This document shows positions 27,261-37,099 of a DNA stretch of 64,000 bases, one piece after another (the stretch's first letter is position 1; every line of letters begins with the position of its first letter). A model generated the notes under the pieces. The model saw only the letters and a list, made by a program, of their open reading frames with translations. It did no database searches and was not told the DNA's origin. This stretch comes from Archangium lansingense (GTDB lineage: Bacteria > Myxococcota > Myxococcia > Myxococcales > Myxococcaceae), in contig NZ_JAPNKA010000001.1 in assembly GCF_026626635.1 (NCBI RefSeq), forward strand, positions 1,426,001 through 1,490,000. Direction: 5' to 3'. Both the position numbers and the translations under genes were made by a program.

Positions 27261-27275
27261 GCCGCCAACAGCTCC

Positions 27276-27884
27276 ATGAGAGAGTCGATGGAAGCGGATA
27301 CACGAGAGGCGGTGGCCGAGCGCATCCTGCAGGCCACGCCGGAAGAGAAAATCTCCGGGATGTTCTGTGAGAGCGCCTTCCTGGCAATGCGGGAGCTGCT
27401 GGGCCGGGAACAGGCGGATGAGGTGCGTGCCGCCACCTGGCCGACCCGGCCGTGGGTGAGCTTCGTGCACTACCCGGTGGTGGACCTGCTGCGGATGGTC
27501 AGCGCCTCGGCGGAGTTGCTCGAGAAGCGGGGGCTGATGTCCTACGCGCAGGGACTGGAGGAGCTCGGCGGGTGGGTGACGCGCATCATCCAGAGCACGC
27601 CCGTCAGCAGGGCCTATCGCCTGGCCGCCGGCAATGATCCGCATGAGCGGATGGCGCTGGCCCTGGGGTCAGCGCGGATCCTCGTCACGTATGGCGAGCG
27701 AAAGTACGAGCGCGAGGGACCCACCGATGCTCGGTTGTTGTTCAAGCGCGAGCTGATGGGGCCCTCGTGGATGCTGGGGTCCTACATCGTGGTTGCCCAG
27801 GCCATCCCCGACGTACAGATCTCCGTCACCCTGGGCCCGTGCAGGGAGCCCGGGATGAACTTCCAGCTCCACTGCTCCTGGTGA
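27276..27884 (+). CDS. DUF2378 family protein (Myxococcus paralogous family)
   Basis: 202 residues, the normal length of the TIGR02265/DUF2378 family, a family greatly expanded in myxobacteria and hardly found outside them. Diagnostic parts are RILQATPEEKISGMFCESAFLAMRELLG, the central helical region with GGWVTRIIQSTPVSRAYRLAAG and the C-terminal GPCREPGMNFQLHCSW. Role unknown. The presence of this gene is one of the better taxonomic clues in the window. It converges on the VIT/VWA gene, 19 bp apart. Confidence 0.85.
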   Translation: MRESMEADTREAVAERILQATPEEKISGMFCESAFLAMRELLGREQADEVRAATWPTRPWVSFVHYPVVDLLRMVSASAELLEKRGLMSYAQGLEELGGWVTRIIQSTPVSRAYRLAAGNDPHERMALALGSARILVTYGERKYEREGPTDARLLFKRELMGPSWMLGSYIVVAQAIPDVQISVTLGPCREPGMNFQLHCSW

Positions 27885-27903
27885 CGGGAGCCGGGAGGCG
27901 CCC

Positions 27904-30900
27904 TCACTCCGCTGACTTCGCCACCGGGGCGGGTGCTGGCACCAACTCCTCGCGGCGCAGCAGGAGCTGGGCGTTCGCCCTGGGCAGGATGCGTACCTGG
28001 AAGCGCCGCTGGTACGTGTCCTCCTTGGAGAAGACGTTCCGGTCCGTCACCAGCAGCAGGGCCGTGGGCACCGCGTAGCGCTGCGAGTTGTTGCCGTAGT
28101 AGTGCACCAGCACGAAGTACGTGCCCGGTGCCGCCTTGCGCGCGTGGTACAGCTCCGGCCCCAGCCCGTCCGTGATGTCCCAGTGCAGCTTGCCGCCCAG
28201 GGTCGTCTCCTTGTGGCTGTAGAAGCACTTCTCGCCGTTGGGCTCCATCACCCACAGGTCGATGTCCGTCCCGTCCGAGTTCCAGTGCGTGGTGAGCTGG
28301 TAGTCGATGGGGGCCATCTCCTCGAGCCTCTGCAGCTCGCGCCGCCGGGCCTCCAGGGCCGCGGACTGCTCGGCCAGCCGGGGATGCTTCGCCAGCGCCG
28401 CCAGCATCCGGCCGTAGTGGTACGCCGCCACCGTCTTCGTCTGCCCGTCGTGACGATTCCAGCCGCGGGCCAGGACGATCTCCCAGTTGCGAGCCGCCTC
28501 CGCGGGCCGCCCCGCCGCGTCCAGGGCCAGGGCCTCCTCCAGGTAGGACTGGGGCTCGAAGGGACGGTTGAGCCGCACGTGCTCGAAGAGCTCCGCGGCG
28601 GCCGGGAACTGGCCGAGCGCCAGCAGCCCGTAGCCCACCAGCCGCAGCGCCTCCGCGTCCTTGGGGCGCAGCTCCACCGGGGAGGAGAGCGCCCGCACCG
28701 CGCCCCACGTGTCCCCCGAGAAGGCCCGCTTGCGCGCCACCGCCTCGTACACCAGCACGTCGTCCTTGTTCTCCCGCCGCGCCCGCCGGTACGTCAGCTC
28801 CGCCTGCAGCCGCTCCTCGCCTCCCGCGTAGGGCTCGTCTCGCAGCGGCTGTGCCTTCACCCGCGAGCCCAGCTCCGCCTGCTTCGACTTCAGCACCCCC
28901 AGCACCTCACGGCCCGAGGCCGGCACTCCGTCCAGCGACAGCCCCAGCAGCTCGTCCCGCCGCTGGTCCTCCTGCTGCCGCCGCAGCGTGTCCAGGTCGG
29001 TCAGGTCCATCTGCTCGTTGCGCACCGCGTAGCGCACGTAGTCCCCCTCCGACTCCAGCACCAGCATGGAGGCCCGTGCGTTGGCGAGCCGGTAGTGCTG
29101 GCTGAGCGCCACCACCATCCGGTCCAGCTTCACGTCCTCCAACGCCACCAGCCGCGACACGAAGAGCTCGGCCCACGCGCGCGGGGCGAAGGCGCTGTCC
29201 TCCTCACGCGGCAGCGGCACCGACAGTGTGCGCTCCTCACCCGCGGCCTGCGTCACCACCTCCAGCTGCGCCTGGCCGTCTCCCACCAGCCGCCCGGCCA
29301 CCCGCAGCTCCTGTCCGGCGTAGACGAGGTGCGGCCGACCCGCGACCACCAGGTCCTTCACCTGTGCGCCCTTCACGCTCACCCGGGCGAGCACCACCGA
29401 GGTCTCCCGGTGCGCGCGCGCCGCCGCCTCCACCTCGGCGCCGGAGAGCACGTTCACCACCCGGCCTCCGCCCGAGCGCGCCAGCGCGTCGAAGAGGTCC
29501 GTGTTCACCGCCGACTCTCCGAAGCGGTAGCTCACCCACCGCAGCGTCTCCGCGGCCGGGTGGCGGGAGATGAGCTCCTCCACGTTGCTCTGTCCCCAGG
29601 TGACGTTGCCGTCCGAGAGCAGGAAGGTCGTCACCCGCCCACCGCCCGCCGAGGGCTTCAGCCAGTCGCGCCCGGCCCGGTCCAGCTCGGCCAGCATGCC
29701 GCCCACGTTGGAGGCTCCCTCCAGGAAGACGTGCTCCAGCTCGGCGAACGTCTGCTGGCGCGCCTCGGGCGTGTTGCGCCGGAAGCCCGTGCCGTGCAGC
29801 CAGCGAGGGCGCACGTCGAAGAGGAGCACCGCGTACTCGGTGAGGCTCGTGTCCTTCTCCAGCAGCGCGCGCAGCATGGCTCCCTGCAGCGCCCAGGCGT
29901 TGCCGTCCTCCGCCGACAGCGAGGTGTCCACCACCAGCACCGCCCGCCCCGTGGCCGCCTCCTCGCTGCTCACGGTGAGCCGCTCGGGCAGCCGCACCCG
30001 TGTGTAGAAGGCCTGTCCGGGCAGTCCCGCTGGGTCCGCGCCCACCAGCACGTCCGCGTCCTCGCTCCGAGGCTTGAGCGCCACGTCCAGCGCTCCGTCC
30101 CCTTGCAGCTTCGGCCAGTCCCACGCCTGCCAGGTGCCGAGTGTGAGCGGCTTGCTCGTCTCGGGGCTCACCACCATCTCGCCAGCATGCTTCGGGTCCA
30201 CGTGCACGCGTGCCGAGACCTTCAGCCCCTTGCCCGCCCCTGGTGGCACAGGCCACGTGTAGCGCAGGCGCTGCCCGTCGAAGAGGAGCGTCTGCTCGTA
30301 GGCGATGACCACCCGCTTGAGGGACTTCGGCGGCAGGGGGAAGACGCGCGCGCTGAAGTTGGAGGACCCCGCCCACTCCAGCAGTGCCGGATCCACATTG
30401 CGGCGCACCACGTCCTCGTACACCTCGCGGGCGCGCTTCTGCTCGACGACGCGGGCCTCCTGAGGCTCGCCCCACGAGCGCTTCGCTCCCGGAGGGCTCG
30501 GCGGGGCCGCCGCCACCAGCGCGTCAGCTCTGCCCGAGTCACCCAGCGGTGGCAGCAGCTCCTCGGACTGGAAGAGTGAGGGCGAGTTCACCGCGACTGC
30601 CCCCGAGTACAGCGCGAAGCCCGCCACCGTCGCCCCGCCCGGCAGCGGGTAATAGAAGGTGCCCTCCAGCGCCCGTGGGGTGTTGTTCTCGAAGAGGTAG
30701 TCCACCACCGTGCGCGCGCGGGCTCCCTGGATGTACGTCACCACGCGCACCTCGCGGGTCACCAGCGGCTGGTAGCGGCCCTCCTCGTTCTGCACCAGCA
30801 CCTTGGCCACGCGCTGCGCGGTCTCCACCTTGGGCAGCACGGGACGGGGTGCCTCGGCTGGCTTGGACTTGTCCTTGGCTTTCTCCGGGGGCGCGGGCCT

Positions 30901-31581
30901 GTCCGCGCTGGCCATGCTCGGACTCGGAGCGGCGGCCCCGCCTCCTCGGCCCGTGCTGGAAGCGCGTTCCGAGCCACCCTTGATGATCTGGATGATCTCG
31001 CGCCGCTTCTGCTCCAGCACTCGGGGGCGCTCCTCCGCGAGCTCCTCGCGGTCCATGGGAGCCGCGGCCGCGGGTTCTGGCGCCGGCGGACGATGGTCAG
31101 GCTCCGCACGCGGGGGGGCCTCGGTCTCGATGATGGGGGCCGGTGGCGGAGGCGCTCCCCCCGGAGCCCGTGCCATCTGCTCCTCCATCTCCTCGGAGCC
31201 CAGGGACTCGTCTACCTCCGCCTCCCCAGGGGTCGTGGGATTGCGACGGCTCGGCTGCGGCGCACCGGTGCGCGGCCCGGTGACGGGCTCACCTCCGCGC
31301 CAGTTCGCCTCTCCCACGAGGCGCATGAGCTCCTCCTCGGTGACGGCCTGCGGGTCGGCGACGGCATCGCGCAGCGCTGGGAGGTCCACTGTCCCCGGCT
31401 CCTGCACGCCCGGCACGGTGGCGGGAGCGGTGAGGCCGGCGCGGGCGAAGGCGGGCGCTACGTCCACCTTGGGGGCCTCGGGGACCTGGGGCTTCTCTTC
31501 GTCCGGTGAGCTGCGCTTGCAGCCTGGTAGGGCCAGGACCGCGAGGAGGAGTCCGGTGAGCAGGGCGCGCGGGAAGGGCAT
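27904..31581 (-). CDS. VIT/VWA-domain lipoprotein with DUF2135 C-terminus
   Basis: 1225 residues. Lipoprotein signal ([10 protein letters not shown], Cys about 21), then a low-complexity Pro/Glu/Ala region to about 250. A VIT (vault/inter-alpha-trypsin) domain follows at about 265-400 ([63 protein letters not shown]). The VWA domain is at about 545-720 with MIDAS DTSLS beginning at D552. A helical/TPR-like stretch lies at about 900-1080 ([37 protein letters not shown]), and a DUF2135 (YfaP-like) domain at about 1090-1205 ([20 protein letters not shown]). Probably a surface or periplasmic adhesion/assembly protein. Homologues occur as families in myxobacteria. Start ATG at 31581. Confidence 0.88.
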   Translation of the reverse strand: MPFPRALLTGLLLAVLALPGCKRSSPDEEKPQVPEAPKVDVAPAFARAGLTAPATVPGVQEPGTVDLPALRDAVADPQAVTEEELMRLVGEANWRGGEPVTGPRTGAPQPSRRNPTTPGEAEVDESLGSEEMEEQMARAPGGAPPPPAPIIETEAPPRAEPDHRPPAPEPAAAAPMDREELAEERPRVLEQKRREIIQIIKGGSERASSTGRGGGAAAPSPSMASADRPAPPEKAKDKSKPAEAPRPVLPKVETAQRVAKVLVQNEEGRYQPLVTREVRVVTYIQGARARTVVDYLFENNTPRALEGTFYYPLPGGATVAGFALYSGAVAVNSPSLFQSEELLPPLGDSGRADALVAAAPPSPPGAKRSWGEPQEARVVEQKRAREVYEDVVRRNVDPALLEWAGSSNFSARVFPLPPKSLKRVVIAYEQTLLFDGQRLRYTWPVPPGAGKGLKVSARVHVDPKHAGEMVVSPETSKPLTLGTWQAWDWPKLQGDGALDVALKPRSEDADVLVGADPAGLPGQAFYTRVRLPERLTVSSEEAATGRAVLVVDTSLSAEDGNAWALQGAMLRALLEKDTSLTEYAVLLFDVRPRWLHGTGFRRNTPEARQQTFAELEHVFLEGASNVGGMLAELDRAGRDWLKPSAGGGRVTTFLLSDGNVTWGQSNVEELISRHPAAETLRWVSYRFGESAVNTDLFDALARSGGGRVVNVLSGAEVEAAARAHRETSVVLARVSVKGAQVKDLVVAGRPHLVYAGQELRVAGRLVGDGQAQLEVVTQAAGEERTLSVPLPREEDSAFAPRAWAELFVSRLVALEDVKLDRMVVALSQHYRLANARASMLVLESEGDYVRYAVRNEQMDLTDLDTLRRQQEDQRRDELLGLSLDGVPASGREVLGVLKSKQAELGSRVKAQPLRDEPYAGGEERLQAELTYRRARRENKDDVLVYEAVARKRAFSGDTWGAVRALSSPVELRPKDAEALRLVGYGLLALGQFPAAAELFEHVRLNRPFEPQSYLEEALALDAAGRPAEAARNWEIVLARGWNRHDGQTKTVAAYHYGRMLAALAKHPRLAEQSAALEARRRELQRLEEMAPIDYQLTTHWNSDGTDIDLWVMEPNGEKCFYSHKETTLGGKLHWDITDGLGPELYHARKAAPGTYFVLVHYYGNNSQRYAVPTALLLVTDRNVFSKEDTYQRRFQVRILPRANAQLLLRREELVPAPAPVAKSAE

Positions 31582-31667
31582 GGGACCAAAGGTTAGTCCA
31601 CCTGGGCCCTGCTCCGTTACGCCCTGGCCTCTACCCGAGCCACGGCGGTGCTGGTTGCCTTATGGGC

Positions 31668-32252
31668 TCAGAGGTAGAGGCAGTCCTCGCCCATGGCCAT
31701 GTAGCGCGTGCCCGTGATGCCCGCCCCATCCAGCAGGGCGCGCAGGTCGTCGCGGATGATGAGGGTGTTGGAGCGCTTGGCCAGGCGAAACAGCTTCAGA
31801 TGGGGGTCGATGCGCGCCGGGTCCAGGTACAGCTTGTAGAGCGCACCAATATTACCGGGCCAAAGCTTTGAAGGTTTGGAGACCGTGCGATCCAGTCGAC
31901 GCAGTCCTGTGCCTCCAGCACGTTGGCGATGAAGCAGCCCTTGGCGGCCACGCGCCGCTTGTGGTTGAGGATGCGGAGGGGAACGTACTCGGCTCTGGCG
32001 CCTGACTCCTTCTCCAAGAGGTCCTTGAGCTTGCTGGAGACGATTTCAACCCCGAGCGTGTTGCTGACCAGGTCGGGGACGTTGAGACCCGGATGGCCCT
32101 TGTCCATTCGCACGCTCAGGTCAGGTGCAAACGCTCCACCCGCCTGGGTGCCCTGCGAGCTTCCATAGGAATTCCCTCAGCTCTGGAGAAGCCGTGTCGA
32201 TGAGGCAATCGGTGTCTTCAGCCGAGTTGTCGAGGACGAAGTAGGCGTGCAT
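31668..32252 (-). pseudogene. decayed second copy of the Imm11 immunity gene
   Basis: Paralogue of the intact gene at 33117-33704, with near-identical stretches (the last ~120 bp, and RAEYVPLRILNHKRRVAAK, FIANVLEAQDCVD). The reading frame is broken at least twice. The N-terminus MHAYFVLDNSAEDTDCLIDT (from 32252) runs out at 32121; the middle continues in another frame from 32113; and a 1-bp deletion near 31870-31890, seen by aligning the two copies base by base, puts the conserved C-terminus into a third frame. No full-length product is possible. Confidence 0.85.
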
Positions 32253-32287
32253 GAAGGGACGGTTCAGTACCTGTGGGCCCCGGCTCG

Positions 32288-33112
32288 TTAGGCCGGAACG
32301 TTCGCGCTCCAGTCCATCCATGCGTCGGGGCGCAGAGTAGGCAGTGTCATCTCGAGCCTCGCCAACCGGGGAATGGTTGGGTACTCGGGCTCGGTGGGCA
32401 GTTCCAGGCGTTCCGCGATCCGCAAGAAGGCGAGCCCATTGAGGAAGACAGGACCCTCCGTCCACCGGAGGTCTGCATTGGGGCCCGACTCCTCCGTGAC
32501 CTCCCGGAATCGGAGCTCCCGGTCTGTGATGACTGTCAGGAGGGCGCCATGGAACGCTTTGGGGTCCCGTGCGAGCAGCGCCCGGCAGACGTCGAGGTAT
32601 GGGTCCTCTCCTCCTTCGAGCACCTGCTCCCAGCGAGGGAGGAGCCCGGGAAGGCTGGACCAGTCGCCGGATTTCAGTGCCAGGGCGGAGCGGCGCAGGA
32701 ACTCGTAGAGCAGGAAGTCGTCCTCGTATTCCAGCGACGGCGTGTGCCGGTCCGTCGAGACGCTCGCGATGTCCGCCGCCAGCCCGAACTCACCCGTGGC
32801 AAGCGCGTCGACGAGGGAGCGATTCTCGCTGCCACACACGTAGAGCGGTTGCGTGGCATGGCCTTGTGCCACTAGGCGCAGGAAGTGGAGGCGTACGAGA
32901 GCCGACTTTCGCAGGAAGACATGGAACCGGTCCGCGCGCGCGTCCTTGAGCATGTCGCACAACGCGAGGCGCCGGTACATGTAGGCGGCTTCGAAATATG
33001 AGAGACCGTGGTACTCGCGCACGTCTCGCGCCTGGATGCTCTGGAGGGCCTCTTCCAGGAGGGAAATCGTGTTGGCGCGGAGCGCCTCCAGTCGGGTTGG
33101 ATTCTTGCGCAT
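32288..33112 (-). CDS. Imm49-like immunity protein
   Basis: 274 residues, helical, starting MRKNPTRLEALRANTISLLEEAL. Segments such as REYHGLSYFEAAYMYRRLALCDML and FLRKSALVRLHFLRLVAQGH fit the Imm49 family of helical immunity proteins in polymorphic-toxin loci; assignment is from recall of the family, not a search. It starts 4 bp after the stop of the Imm11 gene, so it is in the same operon, downstream of the AHH toxin. The longer frame to 33178 is ruled out because it would run into the Imm11 coding end. Confidence 0.6.
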   Translation of the reverse strand: MRKNPTRLEALRANTISLLEEALQSIQARDVREYHGLSYFEAAYMYRRLALCDMLKDARADRFHVFLRKSALVRLHFLRLVAQGHATQPLYVCGSENRSLVDALATGEFGLAADIASVSTDRHTPSLEYEDDFLLYEFLRRSALALKSGDWSSLPGLLPRWEQVLEGGEDPYLDVCRALLARDPKAFHGALLTVITDRELRFREVTEESGPNADLRWTEGPVFLNGLAFLRIAERLELPTEPEYPTIPRLARLEMTLPTLRPDAWMDWSANVPA

Positions 33113-33116
33113 GGGC

Positions 33117-33704
33117 TCAGAGGTAGAGGCAGTCCTCGCCCATGGCCACGTAGCGCGTGCCCGTGATGCCCGCCCCATCCAGCAGGGCGCGCAGGTCGTC
33201 GCGGATGATGAGGGTGTTGGGGCGCTTGGCCAGGCGAAACAGCTTCAGATGGGGGTCGATGCGCGCCGGGTCCAGGTACAGCTTGTAGAGCGCACCGATC
33301 TGGTCGGGCCACAACTCCGAAGGCTCGGATTTCGTGTGCTCCATGTCGACACAGTCCTGTGCCTCCAGCACGTTGGCGATGAAGCAGTCCTTGGCGGCCA
33401 CGCGCCGCTTGTGGTTGAGGATGCGGAGGGGAACGTACTCGGCTCTGGCGCGTGACTCCGTCTCCAGGAGGTCCTTCAACCTGTTGGAAACGATGCGCAC
33501 CCGGAGCGTGTTGCTGACCAGGTCGGGGACGTTGAGACCTGGATGGTCCTTGTCCATCCGCACGCTTTGGTCTGGGGGATATGGCTCTCCTACCTGGACG
33601 CCCTTGGCGAGTTTCCACAGCAGCTTGCTCAGCTCTGGAGAAGCCGTGTCGATGAGGCAATCGTCTTCCTGAGAAGCGCTGTCGAGGATGAAATAGGAGT
33701 GCAT
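33117..33704 (-). CDS. Imm11 (DUF1629) family immunity protein
   Basis: 195 residues. It has the layout of the Imm11/DUF1629 family: N-terminal strand MHSYFILDSASQEDDCLIDT, LNVPDLVSNTLRVRIVSNRLKDLLE (the segment found before the family's conserved EYVPLRI strand), EAQDCVD and a C-terminal part ending GTRYVAMGEDCLYL. Such proteins neutralise the cognate toxin by direct binding. It starts 24 bp downstream of the AHH toxin and is the first gene after it, the usual place for the cognate immunity protein. A frameshifted paralogue lies at 31668-32252. Confidence 0.75.
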   Translation of the reverse strand: MHSYFILDSASQEDDCLIDTASPELSKLLWKLAKGVQVGEPYPPDQSVRMDKDHPGLNVPDLVSNTLRVRIVSNRLKDLLETESRARAEYVPLRILNHKRRVAAKDCFIANVLEAQDCVDMEHTKSEPSELWPDQIGALYKLYLDPARIDPHLKLFRLAKRPNTLIIRDDLRALLDGAGITGTRYVAMGEDCLYL

Positions 33705-33728
33705 GGAGACGTTCTCTGGCGGGGCGGT

Positions 33729-34757
33729 CTATCTCTTGGAGAGGAGAGAGGCAAACTGGGGGCGGTTCTCAATGAACTTGGGGAGAAGGTTCAGGTTCAC
33801 CTTGTCCTGGAGGCTGTCGACACCCAGGGAGCGGATCGGCTCGCGCATTCGCTGCGAGAACTTTTCCAGGGAGTTCTTGGGGCCGCTGCAGTCCTTGTCG
33901 CTCACCAGGGAATGTCCGCCCTTCTGCTCGGCCATCTCCTCGAAGAACTGACGGACTTCCATCACCTTGTCTTTGACCATCGTGCTGTAGTGGACGTGGA
34001 ACTTGGCGGCCGGATTCTTCTTGGACTGGGGATGGGCCGGGAGCTGGAAGACCTTGCCGTAGGGGTAATGCACGGGCAGGAAGATGATGTTCCAGCCCTT
34101 GTGGACGTTGTAGTTCGCCTTCTGGAGCACCAGGAGCATCCAGAGGTCCAACTTCTTGAGCTCGCCCACTGCCACGACGTGGTGCGCGTTCCAGACCCAG
34201 GGAATCCCTGGCGTCTGGAAGTTGGCGCCGTTGCCCATCCACCAGAGGTTCGCATTGCCCGGCTCGCGAGGATCCTCGCTGGCCGGTTTCATGCTGAAGG
34301 TGAGCCCCAGGCGCGTGTTGAACCGGTCCCGTGCCTCGCCTTCCTTGGAGAAGTCCAGGTTGTACCAGTCCTTTTCGGCGCAGGTGCTCTGGTAGTTGAA
34401 CCCGTTCTCCCGGTAGTTGTGCCCCGGGACGTCACAGATGTAGCCGCCCGAGCCCCTGGTCACACACCCCCCGTCTTGTGTCGGCCGGTGGGTCTCTGGA
34501 GCCAGGAGTTGTTGCAGGTGATCATTGTCCTGCTTCGCTTTCTGCTGATCCGCCTCGGCCTTCTGGACCGCCTTCTGCCGCGTCGAGGCCAGTTCCTGTT
34601 TCTCCTTGAGTCTGTTCTTCGCCCGCGCCCGGGCCGCGGGCGTCTTGCGTGTCTTCAGGTACTCACGCGCCCGCTGCACGGCCCGATCCGCTCTCGCGGC
34701 GGAGTCCTTGGCCCGTTGCGTGGCCTTCTCGGCCTGCTCCAGTGTCTTCTTTCCCAC
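33729..34757 (-). CDS. AHH-domain nuclease toxin
   Basis: 342 residues. The first ~85 form a basic, Ala/Lys/Arg-rich coiled coil. The C-terminal part has the AHH signature of the His-Me finger nuclease family: WNAHHVVAVGEL (AHH at 191-193), LQKANYNVHKGWNIIFLP (211-228; the NxxNG-like element) and HVHYSTMVKDKVMEVRQFF (254-272). AHH domains are toxin nucleases of polymorphic toxin systems that degrade target-cell DNA or RNA. Cysteines at 98, 108 and 126 may brace the middle region. There is no signal peptide, as expected for cargo loaded by a PAAR/DUF2169 system. Base composition is visibly more AT-rich than most neighbours, pointing to transfer. Confidence 0.8.
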   Translation of the reverse strand: MGKKTLEQAEKATQRAKDSAARADRAVQRAREYLKTRKTPAARARAKNRLKEKQELASTRQKAVQKAEADQQKAKQDNDHLQQLLAPETHRPTQDGGCVTRGSGGYICDVPGHNYRENGFNYQSTCAEKDWYNLDFSKEGEARDRFNTRLGLTFSMKPASEDPREPGNANLWWMGNGANFQTPGIPWVWNAHHVVAVGELKKLDLWMLLVLQKANYNVHKGWNIIFLPVHYPYGKVFQLPAHPQSKKNPAAKFHVHYSTMVKDKVMEVRQFFEEMAEQKGGHSLVSDKDCSGPKNSLEKFSQRMREPIRSLGVDSLQDKVNLNLLPKFIENRPQFASLLSKR

Positions 34758-34779
34758 CGAGATACCTCCTCTGGTGATG

Positions 34780-35973
34780 TCAGCCCTCGGGCGCTTCCAA
34801 CAGGAATGCCCCGCGCGACGTGTCGTCCGACAGCAGGGCCCCTAGGATACACCGGCCCCCTGCGTACCCGCGCTCCATTGCCCGGACTCCCATGCACACC
34901 GCGACCGCTCCGGTCGCCGCGCCCAACTCTCCGAAGTGCTCGGCCGGAAACCAGTGGCCAAAGGCCGTGGACAGCCCAGCGTTGCCCAGCCGCAGCAGCG
35001 TGTTACCGAAGTCCATGGCCCGGAAATCGTCTCCATTCAGGCTGACGATGGCCCGCCCGACGTCCCGCAGCCCTGGTGCCGCCTGTCGCGCGCACGCGGC
35101 AATGGCCTCGGACAGCGCGGCGCCGCCCGGCGTCACCCCGGAAAAGCGGTGGAAGGGCTCCTGCGCCGTGGCGGCGGCCCGGAGCACCGCCTGCACGCGG
35201 GCTTCCCGAGTACGCGCCGCGTTCGGGCGCTCCAGCAAAATGAACGCCGCTGCTTCCCCTGGGAAGAAGCCCGTCGCCACGTTGGGACCCCGCAGCAGCC
35301 CCAGCCCCTGGACGACTCCCAGCGGGCGGCCATGCACGTAGGTGTCGATGCCACCGACGATGCAGCGCTCGACCGTACGGCTCCCCATGAGCTCCATGGC
35401 CCGCTGCAGGGCCCTGGCCAGGATCGCCCCGCCGCCGAAGAAGCACTCGCTTACCTGGGACCGGAGGACTGGCTGATGCAAGGCGAGGAGCTGCGGGAGG
35501 AGTCGGCGCTCCAGGGACTGACGATGGTTCTCCAGTTCGGCGAGGCCCTCGGTGCGCAGCCGCTGCTTGAGCGCCCCTTCGGGCAGTGCGCTCAGCTCTC
35601 GCCGCTCCAGATAGGTGTCCTCGTAGAGATTTCCCGGAAGACACAGCAGTACCGCCGTCCGGGTGGGTGCCGCCCGGGCGAGAGCCGCCTCGCGCACCAG
35701 GTCTCCTAGGGCCGCGTCTCCCAGCCGGACCAGCCGGCCTACACCCTCGAAACCCTCGGTCAGGCCCCGGACCGCATGGCCTCGCAGGGGCTCCATCTCC
35801 AGGGTGTCCTCGTCCGAGACCTCGGCATCCAACTCCGTCCAGCGAGTCAGTCCGGCCCGGGCCGCGGCGCACGCCTGGACGACCCCGCCCAGCGAAGACA
35901 CCATGCCCACCCCGGTGATGGCGAGGGGATGGCCGCTGACGGTCAGGGATGTCTGGGGAGAGGTGGAGCTCAT
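34780..35973 (-). CDS. degenerate ketosynthase (thiolase-like) protein of the toxin operon
   Basis: 397 residues. The beta-ketoacyl-synthase fold shows in LAITGVGMVSSLGGVVQACAAARAG (N-terminus), SECFFGGGAILARAL (about 175-190, where C177 aligns with the active-site cysteine of TACxxG), CIVGGIDTYVHG and GGRCILGALLSDD. The histidine motifs of active synthases (HGTxT and GHxxGAAG) are changed: the second reads FGELGAATGA. So catalysis is doubtful. Such proteins are found with DUF2169/DUF4150 genes in type VI effector loci, and a structural or chaperone-like role is more likely than fatty-acid synthesis. It lies between DUF2169 and the AHH toxin with 22-23 bp gaps. Confidence 0.75.
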   Translation of the reverse strand: MSSTSPQTSLTVSGHPLAITGVGMVSSLGGVVQACAAARAGLTRWTELDAEVSDEDTLEMEPLRGHAVRGLTEGFEGVGRLVRLGDAALGDLVREAALARAAPTRTAVLLCLPGNLYEDTYLERRELSALPEGALKQRLRTEGLAELENHRQSLERRLLPQLLALHQPVLRSQVSECFFGGGAILARALQRAMELMGSRTVERCIVGGIDTYVHGRPLGVVQGLGLLRGPNVATGFFPGEAAAFILLERPNAARTREARVQAVLRAAATAQEPFHRFSGVTPGGAALSEAIAACARQAAPGLRDVGRAIVSLNGDDFRAMDFGNTLLRLGNAGLSTAFGHWFPAEHFGELGAATGAVAVCMGVRAMERGYAGGRCILGALLSDDTSRGAFLLEAPEG

Positions 35974-35996
35974 GAGGTTGTCGTAGGCCAGGGCTC

Positions 35997-37064
35997 TCAG
36001 GGCTGCTCGGGCAGGGGCACGGCCGCGTCCATGAGGGGTCCCAGGTCCTGCTCACTGTCGACGACGAGGGTCCTCACCTCGCGAGGCCCCTCTGCCAACA
36101 GGGCCTGCCCTCTCCAGAGCAGGAAGACGCAGCCCTCGTCCGCGTTGAGGATGACGGTGTCCAGGGCCATGCGCACCTTCTCGTCCGTGCGGCGCGTGCG
36201 CTCGAGGAGTACGTCGGGAGGGCGTATCCCTGGGAGCTTGAAGGTGAGCGTCCCCTTCGGCGTGACGTGGTGGAGCGCGACCTCCTCGTCGCCACGCAGG
36301 TAGCCGGGTGCTACCAGCCCGGGAGGCGCGGCATTGAAGAACCGGCGATCGAAGTCGGTGGGCAGCCACGGCATGCGTGTCTTGCGCCACGTCTCGTCGT
36401 AGGTCCCGGCGAGCGAGGCGCGGGGCTGCCAGTCTGGGCTGATGAAGCCGAAGCCCGCGGGACGTACCACCTGTCCGAAGCGCACGAGGGGCTCATCGGG
36501 ATCCTCCAGGTTGGGCAGCAACAGCCCCTCCTCGAAGTTCCGGGTGCTCGCGCGAAAACCCACCCCGACGGGGTTGCGGGGCTCGAACCGGTGCTGCTGC
36601 GGATCCGGATGGCTGCGATCCCAACCCCCGAAGGCCCGCTCGTAGCGCAGGGGAATGCGCTCGAAGGCGAGCGGGCGCGTCATCGAGACCTGACCCAGGC
36701 TCTTGAACCAGGTCCGGTCCCCGACGACCCGTACGGTCTTCTGGATCGGGCCTACCCGGAGCGAGACCCGCACCTCCGTGGTCTGGCGCGAGGGTGCATG
36801 CGCGTGGCCGATGAGGACCACGTCCGTCGTGACCTTGATGAAAGCGCACTCCGGTTCGTACTTGAGGCTGGAACTCCCGGGGTTTCCCCAGGATTCGCCG
36901 GCGGTGTTGACGGGCTCCGGCTCCTCGCAGAGCGGGAGCTTGCCGTCTGCCATCACGAACGAGGCCTTGACGACGGGAACGAGCAACGACCGCCCCTGCT
37001 CATCCATCAGGAAGAGCATCTCGACCAGGAAGGGGGTGCGGTTGTCGACGTCAGGCTGTGCCAA
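35997..37064 (-). CDS. DUF2169 domain protein (type VI effector adaptor)
   Basis: 355 residues, full length. Characteristic strands: NRTPFLVEMLFLMDEQGRSLLVPVVKASFVM, DVVLIGHAHAP, RYERAFGGWD, RFEPRNPVGVGF and PRASLAGTYDETWRKTRMPWLPTDFDRRFFNAAPP. DUF2169 proteins are linked to PAAR-like proteins in type VI secretion loci and are thought to load effectors onto the spike. It has no signal peptide. It sits between the PAAR-like gene (35 bp upstream) and the ketosynthase-like gene (23 bp downstream). Confidence 0.88.
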   Translation of the reverse strand: MAQPDVDNRTPFLVEMLFLMDEQGRSLLVPVVKASFVMADGKLPLCEEPEPVNTAGESWGNPGSSSLKYEPECAFIKVTTDVVLIGHAHAPSRQTTEVRVSLRVGPIQKTVRVVGDRTWFKSLGQVSMTRPLAFERIPLRYERAFGGWDRSHPDPQQHRFEPRNPVGVGFRASTRNFEEGLLLPNLEDPDEPLVRFGQVVRPAGFGFISPDWQPRASLAGTYDETWRKTRMPWLPTDFDRRFFNAAPPGLVAPGYLRGDEEVALHHVTPKGTLTFKLPGIRPPDVLLERTRRTDEKVRMALDTVILNADEGCVFLLWRGQALLAEGPREVRTLVVDSEQDLGPLMDAAVPLPEQP

Positions 37065-37099
37065 GCCTTCTCTCTTTCCCGGGTGTCAGTGAACAGGGT

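Noticed and set aside
28102..30579. An 825-codon open frame antisense to the VIT/VWA gene
   Set aside because: Low-complexity Arg/His/Gln-rich translation, no ribosome-binding site; the opposite strand has clear domains.
34780..35973. Calling this a fatty-acid or polyketide synthase gene
   Set aside because: Catalytic histidine motifs are altered, no acyl carrier protein is near, and the operon context is toxin delivery.
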